From: Lacinutrix sp.
GTDB lineage: Bacteria > Bacteroidota > Bacteroidia > Flavobacteriales > Flavobacteriaceae
Direction of reading: 5' to 3'
DNA: 64,000 nucleotides
Assembly (NCBI RefSeq): GCF_029238095.1
Contig: NZ_JAQWGS010000024.1
Location: forward strand, 78,568 to 142,567
A model generated the notes under the pieces. The model was not told where the DNA came from. It saw only the letters and a program-made list of their open reading frames with translations, and made no database searches. Both the position numbers and the translations under genes were made by a program. This document shows, in pieces, positions 44,158 through 51,953 of the stretch. The number at the start of each line of letters is the position of its first letter. Within the stretch, counting starts at the first letter, position 1.

Positions 44158-45150
44158 TTATAAGTCTGTAAAATGTTTCTTACGGCTAGCAAAATAAGAC
44201 CATACAACAGATTTTGTTTTATAATATTTTACTGTATTTTGAGTAAGTGTTTTTCTTAGTTTCAATAACTTAGGTAGTCTTGTATAAAAACTAAAGTGCG
44301 CTCTTAATATAGCAAAAATATGAGAGAATTTCAAGCTTAAAAGAAACTTAAAAGCGGCTAAACCATCTAAAGTTAGTCTTGAAAAAAGCAAGAAGAATAG
44401 ATTGCCAGAAGCATTTTTGGTAAGTGTAGCAAGACTATTTCTAAAATTTAAGTATGTTTTTTTTGGGTTTGTAGCATTTAAAGTAGCACCACCAACATGA
44501 TAAACAGTAGATTCTGCAATATATTTTGTTTGATAACCCAAATTAAAAGCACGCCAGCACAAATCTATTTCTTCCATGTGTGCAAAAAATGTTTCATCGA
44601 AACCTTTTAAGGTCTTATAAACATCTTTTCTTATAAAAAAACATGCACCAGAAGCCCACAATATTTTAGAGCTATCATTGTATTGGCCTCTGTCTTCCTC
44701 TATGGTATCGAAAATACGACCTCTACAAAAGGGATAACCATATTTATCTATAAAACCACCAGCAGCTCCAGCATACTCAAAATAAGATTTTTTTTTGTAA
44801 TCTAATATTTTAGGCTGTATAATTGCTGTGTTTTCTTCAGTTTTAAAGGTGTTAATAATAGGATTTAACCAATTTTTGGTCACTTCTACATCACTATTTA
44901 CCAAACAAAATATATCTTCATCTAAATGTTTAAGTGCATCATTATAACCTTTAGCATAGCCTCCATTTAGCGTGTTTTGTATAATTTTTATTTGAGGAAA
45001 TTCTGCTTTTAAAAAACAAATAGAATCGTCTGTAGAGGCATTATCTGCAACGTAAACAGTTGCATCTTGAGTATTAGCAATAATAGATGGTAAGAACTCT
45101 TTAAGTAACGCTTTTCCATTCCAGTTTAATATGACTACTGCTATTTTCAA
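44158..45150 (-). CDS. Glycosyltransferase family 2
   Basis: MKIAVVILNWNGKALLKEFLPSI; VADNASTDDS; LVNSDVEVTKNWLNP; ASGACFFIRKDVY. Confidence 0.92.
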   Translation of the reverse strand: MKIAVVILNWNGKALLKEFLPSIIANTQDATVYVADNASTDDSICFLKAEFPQIKIIQNTLNGGYAKGYNDALKHLDEDIFCLVNSDVEVTKNWLNPIINTFKTEENTAIIQPKILDYKKKSYFEYAGAAGGFIDKYGYPFCRGRIFDTIEEDRGQYNDSSKILWASGACFFIRKDVYKTLKGFDETFFAHMEEIDLCWRAFNLGYQTKYIAESTVYHVGGATLNATNPKKTYLNFRNSLATLTKNASGNLFFLLFSRLTLDGLAAFKFLLSLKFSHIFAILRAHFSFYTRLPKLLKLRKTLTQNTVKYYKTKSVVWSYFASRKKHFTDL

Positions 45151-45202
45151 TTTTTTTTATAAAATGTTATGAGTTAAATTAATGAACATTGCCTTTCAAT
45201 TA

Positions 45203-45649
45203 TTATTTATTAAAATAAGGAATATCCTCTAAAAACCGATATTTTTCAGCTTTAAAATCCATTACACAATAATAATGGTTTAATCCATTAGTCACCATTA
45301 AATAAGTTGCATTTAACGCCAAATTGTAGCGTGCCACTTGATCGAACGTGTTTTGTTTTATTTTAATATTTGGCGCTTTACATTCTACAATTAAGTGAAT
45401 ACTACCATCTGTATTAAAAATAACAATATCGTAACGTTTCTTTAAATCGTTAACTTTTAGTTCTTTTTCTACGTTAATTAATGATTTGGGATAGTTTTTT
45501 ACTTTAATTAAATAATGTACACAATGTTGCCTCACCCATTCTTCGGGTTGTAAAATCACAAATTTTTTACGAATAGCATCGAATATAGATACTTTATTTT
45601 CGCTATTTTTGAAACGGAACGTATATGTAGGAAAATTTAATTCTTGCAC
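45203..45649 (-). CDS. Stand-alone type I restriction enzyme R-subunit N-terminal-like (HSDR_N, PD-(D/E)XK) protein
   Basis: RKKFVILQPEEWVRQHCVHYLI; RYDIVIFNTDGSIHLIVECKAPNIKIKQNTFDQVARYN (D...ExK). Confidence 0.8.
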   Translation of the reverse strand: MQELNFPTYTFRFKNSENKVSIFDAIRKKFVILQPEEWVRQHCVHYLIKVKNYPKSLINVEKELKVNDLKKRYDIVIFNTDGSIHLIVECKAPNIKIKQNTFDQVARYNLALNATYLMVTNGLNHYYCVMDFKAEKYRFLEDIPYFNK

Positions 45650-45671
45650 TATACAAATTTATAACTATAAC

Positions 45672-45749
45672 GTCATTTCGAGTTATTATTAGAGAAAAAT
45701 TTATCGGGAAATTCTTGATATTACAAAAAAAGCCTCAACTCGCAATGAC
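45672..45749. repeat. REP-like inverted repeat upstream of holA
   Basis: gtcatttcgagtt (45672-45684) / aactcgcaatgac (45737-45749), one mismatch; arms resemble the 29780 element. Confidence 0.6.
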
Positions 45750-45769
45750 AACACAATGTAAACACTATT

Positions 45770-46774
45770 TTGGACGACGTTAAAAAACTAGTTACAGACA
45801 TCAATAATAAAAATCTTGCACCTATTTATTTACTAATGGGTGAGGAAGCTTATTATATAGATAAAATTTCAGATTATATTGAAGCTAATGTTTTAGCCGA
45901 AGAAGAGAAAGGTTTTAACCAAATGGTGTTGTATGGTCGAGATGTAACAATAGAGGATATAGTTGGTAATGCTAAACGTTTTCCTATGATGGCAGATAAG
46001 CAAGTTGTTATTGTAAAGGAAGCACAAGATTTATGGCGTACTATCGAGAAGTTAGTAGATTATGCTAAAAATCCGCAACCATCTACCGTTTTAGTGCTTT
46101 GTTATAAATATAAAACAGTAGATAAGCGTAAGGCACTTTATAAAGCTATAAATAAAGCAGGAGTTGTTTTTGAAAGTAAAAAGTTTTACGATAATCAAGT
46201 TCCAGATTGGATTAGAAGAACATTGTCTACAAAAGGCTACAAAATAACACCTAAAGCTTCTTTAATGCTTGTAGAATTTTTAGGTACAGATTTAAGTAAA
46301 ATTAATAACGAATTAGAAAAACTTCAAATTGTTTTACCACAAGGCACAGAGATTTCACCATCTCATGTTGAAGAGAATATAGGTATTAGTAAAGATTATA
46401 ATAATTTTGAATTACGTAAAGCTATTGGCTCTCGCGATGATATTAAAGCCTTTAAAATCGTGAATTATTTTGGAGACAATCCAAAAGACAACCCAATGGT
46501 AGTAACGGTTTCTTTACTTTTTAGTTTCTTTTCACAGTTATTGCAACTGCATGGCATGACAGATAAATCACCAAGAAATATTACGTCTGCTTTGCGTGTA
46601 AACCCTTATTTTGTTAGCGAATATTTAGATGCTGCACGTAACTTTCCAATGCGCAAAGTAAGTGGTATAATTGCTACCATTCGAGAATTCGATTTAAAGA
46701 GTAAAGGTGTTAACGCTAATGCTGTGCCGCAAAAAGATTTGTTGAAAGAATTGGTAGTGAGAATACTTAATTAA
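45770..46774 (+). CDS. holA: DNA polymerase III subunit delta (TTG start)
   Basis: NLAPIYLLMGEEAYYIDKISDYIE; VIVKEAQDLWR; LGTDLSKINNELEKL; AARNFPMRKV. Confidence 0.9.
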   Translation: MDDVKKLVTDINNKNLAPIYLLMGEEAYYIDKISDYIEANVLAEEEKGFNQMVLYGRDVTIEDIVGNAKRFPMMADKQVVIVKEAQDLWRTIEKLVDYAKNPQPSTVLVLCYKYKTVDKRKALYKAINKAGVVFESKKFYDNQVPDWIRRTLSTKGYKITPKASLMLVEFLGTDLSKINNELEKLQIVLPQGTEISPSHVEENIGISKDYNNFELRKAIGSRDDIKAFKIVNYFGDNPKDNPMVVTVSLLFSFFSQLLQLHGMTDKSPRNITSALRVNPYFVSEYLDAARNFPMRKVSGIIATIREFDLKSKGVNANAVPQKDLLKELVVRILN

Positions 46775-46869
46775 TTTAAGATTTCTAAATTTTAAAAACA
46801 ACTTCAACAATCTAATGTATTTAGTTTAATTATTATTTAAACACCAAGCCTGAATTTAGAAATTTTAAA

Positions 46870-47232
46870 ATGAAAAACACTTTATTATTACTAGCCTTTG
46901 TATTTGTTTCATGTAAAACCACACAAATACTTCCAGATCCTTTAGAAGCTGGTTGGGAAGGTGAAAAAGTATGCGAAGTTTTAAGCGATACAAAAAAGCA
47001 ACGCGTTTTAAAATGTACCTTTCCACCTAATGTAGGACACCAAAAACATTACCATAAACCACATTTTGGTTACACAATAGCTGGAAGTACGTTCCAGATT
47101 ACAGACAATAAAGGAATACGTAATGTGCCAGTAGCAACAGGTGTAAACTGGTATAAAGCCGAATTAAGCGAGCACGAAGTGTTTAACGTTGGTGATAGTA
47201 CTGCTGTGTTTTTAATTATTGAACCAAAATAA
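46870..47232 (+). CDS. Cupin domain lipoprotein
   Basis: Lipobox-like FVSC; FPPNVGHQKHYHKPHFGYTIAGSTFQITDNKG. Confidence 0.75.
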   Translation: MKNTLLLLAFVFVSCKTTQILPDPLEAGWEGEKVCEVLSDTKKQRVLKCTFPPNVGHQKHYHKPHFGYTIAGSTFQITDNKGIRNVPVATGVNWYKAELSEHEVFNVGDSTAVFLIIEPK

Positions 47233-47253
47233 TTATAGTTTAGTATTAAAATA

Positions 47254-47925
47254 TTAAATCATTCTGTAAAGCGTTGTCACAATTACACCTTTAGTATCAT
47301 CCAAAACTACAGATAGTAATAGTTTTTCTTCTTTTACTTTAAAATTAAAAGGCGAGGCTAATGGGTTGACACCACTTTGTTTTTTTAGTCTAATGCCTTG
47401 TCCAGAGATAATATCTTTATTAGGTTTAAAATCAATTTTTGGTAGATGTTCTGTTAAAATAATGTATTTATATTGGCTTAGTTTGCTCAGTATTTGTTGT
47501 ATTTCATTATTAGATAGATGTTGCAATACTTGTCTTAATATAGCGCAATCTCCAGCTGGTAAATTATCTTTTGCTATATCCAAACAGTTAAATTCTAAAT
47601 TATCTGCTATAAATGTTTTTTTGTTATACTCAATAAGCTCTTCTACAATATCTACAGCGATATATTTTTTGGTATGTTTTACTAATTGATTTCCTATATT
47701 AAAATCGCCACAACCTAAATCGCAAACTACTAGAGGTGTTTTAAAAGACTTTAAAAAGCGAGTTACAATTTCAATATATGAATTTACTAATTCTGGTAGA
47801 TGAGAGCCTTCTCCAGAGTAAAAAAGACTGTTATTATTTCCCCAAAGATTTTTGTTGTAGACTTGAGCCATTGCTGCTTGAGTTGGCCATGGTTTCTTTT
47901 TAATTATTTTATCTTTTTTATTCAT
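47254..47925 (-). CDS. Class I SAM-dependent methyltransferase
   Basis: VVCDLGCGDFNIGNQL; IAVDIVEELIEYN; CAILRQVLQHLSNNEI. Confidence 0.85.
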   Translation of the reverse strand: MNKKDKIIKKKPWPTQAAMAQVYNKNLWGNNNSLFYSGEGSHLPELVNSYIEIVTRFLKSFKTPLVVCDLGCGDFNIGNQLVKHTKKYIAVDIVEELIEYNKKTFIADNLEFNCLDIAKDNLPAGDCAILRQVLQHLSNNEIQQILSKLSQYKYIILTEHLPKIDFKPNKDIISGQGIRLKKQSGVNPLASPFNFKVKEEKLLLSVVLDDTKGVIVTTLYRMI

Positions 47926-47942
47926 GAAAAGTAAGCCTAAGT

Positions 47943-48413
47943 TTACAGGTCTTCTATTGCCAAACTGTAATCGTACTGTAAATCTTTATGTAAAGCCAAT
48001 ATTTTTTTTGTGATGGCTTCAATGTTTCTATCGTAAATATTAGTAAGTGTGGTGTTTCTGGAAATTGAAGGTTTCATGGTCTTCAGTTTTTTGCAAAAGT
48101 AGAGTAGGAGTTCTACTTCTGTTTCTTTGTTTAGTGAATACCTGATATATTTTTTAGTGTTTCGAAGTATTTTACGCACACTTTTTTTTATGTAGAAAAA
48201 ACTATCTGTGTTTATAAGTTCGAATTGTTCGTCTATTTCTTGTTTTACGGTTTCAATATATCCAGCTTCACTATCTGCTTCAAAAAGCAAATAAGTAAGT
48301 AACTCCTTATTTTCTTTTTTAAAACGTGACAAACGTAAGCAAAGCTCTGCAAGCTCTTGGTTAGACTTGTGTTTTAATTCTTTTCTAATAGTAACTACAG
48401 ATACTGCTTTCAT
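47943..48413 (-). CDS. Conserved hypothetical protein
   Basis: ORF MKAVSVVTIRKELKHKSNQELAELCLRLSRFKKENKELLTYLLFEADS..; tightly packed in operon. Confidence 0.6.
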   Translation of the reverse strand: MKAVSVVTIRKELKHKSNQELAELCLRLSRFKKENKELLTYLLFEADSEAGYIETVKQEIDEQFELINTDSFFYIKKSVRKILRNTKKYIRYSLNKETEVELLLYFCKKLKTMKPSISRNTTLTNIYDRNIEAITKKILALHKDLQYDYSLAIEDL

Positions 48414-48419
48414 TTAATA

Positions 48420-48750
48420 TTATTCTGTTATTTGAATACTGTTTCTTAATTCCTCTTTTCTTGGTGTTTCAAACTAAGTTTACATAAAATTAAAATTGGC
48501 TCCAGAAACTTCAAACTCAAAAGTATTGTTTTCTTTTAATTGTAAAACTAAATCTAAAATTAAAGTTTCTGATCTCTCAATACGTTCTAAAAACCAATTT
48601 AAACCACCAGATTTGTTTTTATCTTTTAAAAATAACGTCTTATTCCATTTTTCTATTGAAACCACAGTACCTTTAGATTTCTTTTTTTAATTGATTTACG
48701 TAAGTTGTTTTACTAGAACCAGTCCTGCTAACTATTAAGTGCAATATCAT
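48420..48750 (-). pseudogene. Degenerate P-loop ATPase/kinase-like gene (frameshift, internal deletion, two in-frame stops)
   Basis: MILHLIVSRTGSSKTTYVNQLKK (frame 1) then SKGTVVSIEKWNKTLFLKDKNKSGGLNWFLERIERSETLILDLVLQLKENNT / FEFEVSGANFNFM*T*FETPRKEELRNSIQITE* (second frame). Total 331 nt, not a multiple of 3. Confidence 0.8.
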
Positions 48751-49010
48751 AACTTATAGTGTTTTTTTATTGTGCTTTTTACTTTAAATAGGCGTATTAA
48801 TCCAATACATAAAATTACTGGAGCAATTATAACTAAAGCAATTCCTAAACTTTTTAACTCTGTTAAAAACTCAAGTTTAAGTATGGTAATTCCAGATCCT
48901 AAAAACACGACAAAGGTTCTAAAATAGGCTAAAAAAGTGCGTTCATTTGCAAGTTTAGTTCGTTCTATGGCAAGCCAATCTCTTGTGGTTAAGTCGTTTT
49001 TTTCTATCAT
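48747..49010 (-). CDS. DUF202 (YidH-like) membrane protein
   Basis: TRDWLAIERTKLANERTFLAYFRTFVVFLGSG plus TM helices. Confidence 0.85.
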   Translation of the reverse strand: MIEKNDLTTRDWLAIERTKLANERTFLAYFRTFVVFLGSGITILKLEFLTELKSLGIALVIIAPVILCIGLIRLFKVKSTIKKHYKL

Positions 49011-49014
49011 AAAT

Positions 49015-50613
49015 TTATCCTTTAAGCAAATTTACACTTACTGTAGCTAGATCACTGTCTGGAAATCTTGAAAAATGATTACTATCTGGTTTTAAACCTG
49101 CTTCTTCTGCAATAGAATTAAATACATTAACTTCCAAAATATATTGGTCACTATAACCATGTGTTGCATCGTAAGCCGTTGCAGCAGTTTTACTAATGTT
49201 TTTCGCGGTTAATTTTGGATTGATAGTATGTAATTCTATAATTAATAATCCAAATTGTTCAACATATGGTTTCCACTTTTGCAAATGTTCTAACAAAGAG
49301 TCTTCAACTAAATTATTACTTATTCGTTTGCCTTGATATGCAAATGCTCCTGAAGATTTACTCATTCTATTTGTTGTTTTTTTTGGTGTTTCCCAAATAC
49401 GATTATGGTCTAAAAATGTACGTACATTAAGTAAATCTTTAAGCGCGATATTATAATCTTCGCGTAAATCGTTTGCTAATAAATCTGGTCTGCCTATGTC
49501 TCCCCAAATTACTTTTGCCCAAATATCTGCTTTTATTAAATTAGCTCGTGTTACTTTTAAAGCAGCTTTATTAAAATCTGCACCAACCAGTAATAATGGA
49601 TGTTCTTCTAGTAATTTCCCTCTTAGCGTTTGGTGTTCTATTACCTCAAATATATGTTGTATAAAGGCGCCATTGCCACAACCCATATCTAAAATGCCTT
49701 TAGGCTGCTCGTCTATTGGTTTATTAAAAAGTTTGATAATTACTTGATCTATAACCTTAAAATAGGTGGAATGTGCACCACCACTTCCCCAAACATTCAT
49801 TTCTCTATGGACGTGTTTTTCGGTTTCTCCTTCATCAGATTTTAAGACTAATGGATTACCAAAAAGTAGTTCGTCTAATTGTAAAAAGGTTGGTAAATAA
49901 GACACTGTTACACCATAAGCCGACGCACGTTTAGCAAAAAACAAACCTTGATCTGTAAATTGGTAGTTTCCGTTTTTCTTTTTAAACCAACCTAAATCAC
50001 TTAAGAAATCTAATATTTTTTTAAAGCTCTCTGGATCTTTATGGTATTCTTCAGCAGAAAACGAAGCTTCCATAAAGTATTTATGAAACAAGCCATTAAC
50101 ACCTAAAAGTACTGTAATAGGTGCAACTATGCAACCTTCAATATGTTTTAAAACTTGAAAAGTTACAGTGTTTTCTTCTGCTTTTTTCAAACCATAATTA
50201 TCATTGTATTTTTTAAAGATGTTTTCTAATACTATAAACGCATCACTACCAATACGTTCTTCTGGAAATCGTACAGCGTAGTTTAATACATTTACAGCGT
50301 CTTTATAAAGATGGGCGAGTGTAAATGCAGTTTCGCTGTTTTTGTTTGTGCTGTATTTTACATTATTGTTTTTGTTATCGATGTCTTGTTCTAACCAACC
50401 TTGAGAACATAACACTCTTAATGCGACGTTTAAATAGCCTTCATTAGCTTTAAATTGAGTGACTAATTTTGAGAGTTCTATTGTTTTGTTTTTTAAAATA
50501 AACGTTAATACACCTTTTTTATGTAAAGCATACATTGTGGTTGCTGTTGCTATACCATCAAGATGTCTAAAAATGGTGCCTCTAAGTTGTGCTTTATCTT
50601 TTTTTGTTAGCAT
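49015..50613 (-). CDS. Large class I SAM-dependent methyltransferase with winged-helix-like N-terminus (AprA-MT2-like)
   Basis: ILDMGCGNGAFIQHIFEVIE; LVGADFNKAALKVTRANL; N-terminal dimerisation/wHTH-like region. Confidence 0.75.
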   Translation of the reverse strand: MLTKKDKAQLRGTIFRHLDGIATATTMYALHKKGVLTFILKNKTIELSKLVTQFKANEGYLNVALRVLCSQGWLEQDIDNKNNNVKYSTNKNSETAFTLAHLYKDAVNVLNYAVRFPEERIGSDAFIVLENIFKKYNDNYGLKKAEENTVTFQVLKHIEGCIVAPITVLLGVNGLFHKYFMEASFSAEEYHKDPESFKKILDFLSDLGWFKKKNGNYQFTDQGLFFAKRASAYGVTVSYLPTFLQLDELLFGNPLVLKSDEGETEKHVHREMNVWGSGGAHSTYFKVIDQVIIKLFNKPIDEQPKGILDMGCGNGAFIQHIFEVIEHQTLRGKLLEEHPLLLVGADFNKAALKVTRANLIKADIWAKVIWGDIGRPDLLANDLREDYNIALKDLLNVRTFLDHNRIWETPKKTTNRMSKSSGAFAYQGKRISNNLVEDSLLEHLQKWKPYVEQFGLLIIELHTINPKLTAKNISKTAATAYDATHGYSDQYILEVNVFNSIAEEAGLKPDSNHFSRFPDSDLATVSVNLLKG

Positions 50614-50640
50614 TATATTTAAGTTAGAATTTAAAGATAT

Positions 50641-50674
50641 AAAAAAAAGCGCTTACTAGATGTAAACGCTTTTT
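50641..50674. terminator. Terminator-like hairpin
   Basis: aaaaaaaagcg ... cgctttttgtg. Confidence 0.5.
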
Positions 50675-50694
50675 GTGTAAATTTTTGCAATTAA

Positions 50695-51885
50695 CTAATT
50701 TATAAAAGGATCACTCCATTTTTCGTCTGTGTAAACGTTAGCACCTGCTAACGTATTTAAAAATGCGATTACAGCATCTTTTTCTGTTTGGGTCATGTTT
50801 AATTGTTGCCCAATACCATTTGGTCTTAATCTTGGATCTAAGTTTGGGTTTCCATTGGTGTTAATAACATCGTAATGATTTAATACCGTTATTAAATTAG
50901 AACTAACACCAATATGCATAAATTGCCCGTTAGCAGTACCATCTATTTTTACAACGTCTCTAAGACTTGGAGATCTAGTATTTGTAAAATCTGTACCAAT
51001 ACCACTAGCAGTGCCTATTATTCCATTGTTTAATGTGTTTGGATCGATATCAAATTCTGGTGCTTGATGGCAGCCTACACAACCTATACCACCAGAAATT
51101 CTAACACCTTGATTGTTAAAATTTGCAGGTTGTAAAAACAGTTGTTTTCCTTGATTTTCTTGGGCAGTAAAGTTGGTAAATGGCTGTGCATCATTATTTG
51201 CAAGAAGTCTTCCATCATCATATTTACTGTCGAAAGATTGGATACTTCTAATGAATTGTGATAATGCATTTTGTATTCTAAACTCTGAAATTTCTTCACT
51301 ACCAAAAGCAAAATTAAATAAGTCTGGATAATATGATGTATTTTCTAGTTTCGTAATTAAATCGTTGAAATTTAAATCGCCATTTTCGCCACTAAAGCCC
51401 ATTTCTATATGATCTGGAATTGGCATTGTGGTTTGTGCTTCTAAAGAGTTCGCACGTTCATCCCAAAAAAATCTATTCTCATTTGAAAAACGTATATTTA
51501 TTAATCGCATAGAATGCCTTCCTGTAACACCATCTACGCCAGAACTCACACTATTGTTGTCTCCAAAGGCTAATTCTTGTTTGTGGCAACTTGCACAAGC
51601 TATAGTATTATTTACAGATAGGTTTTTATCGTAAAACAATACACGACCTAAAGTAGCAGCTTCGTTTGTAATAGGATTTCCTGCAGGAGTATTATCTTTT
51701 GTGATGTAAACTGGGATGTATTTATCATTATAATTAAACAGACTGCTAAAATCAATATCTAATATATTAGAAAAATCTAAGGTTGCGTTTTGATCTTGGG
51801 TTTGTGTTGTTTCGGAGTTAATGTTGTTGTCGTCAGAACAGCTAACTATTATAATAATTGACACTAAAAAAAAGAACCTTTTCAT
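50695..51885 (-). CDS. Di-heme cytochrome-c peroxidase family lipoprotein
   Basis: Two heme c motifs CASCH and CVGCH; lipobox-like IVSC. Confidence 0.92.
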   Translation of the reverse strand: MKRFFFLVSIIIIVSCSDDNNINSETTQTQDQNATLDFSNILDIDFSSLFNYNDKYIPVYITKDNTPAGNPITNEAATLGRVLFYDKNLSVNNTIACASCHKQELAFGDNNSVSSGVDGVTGRHSMRLINIRFSNENRFFWDERANSLEAQTTMPIPDHIEMGFSGENGDLNFNDLITKLENTSYYPDLFNFAFGSEEISEFRIQNALSQFIRSIQSFDSKYDDGRLLANNDAQPFTNFTAQENQGKQLFLQPANFNNQGVRISGGIGCVGCHQAPEFDIDPNTLNNGIIGTASGIGTDFTNTRSPSLRDVVKIDGTANGQFMHIGVSSNLITVLNHYDVINTNGNPNLDPRLRPNGIGQQLNMTQTEKDAVIAFLNTLAGANVYTDEKWSDPFIN

Positions 51886-51953
51886 AAGTAATGTGCATTG
51901 GTTATAACTTAAGACAAGATTCTTTTGTAAAGGTTTAATTGGTAATTGAAAAA

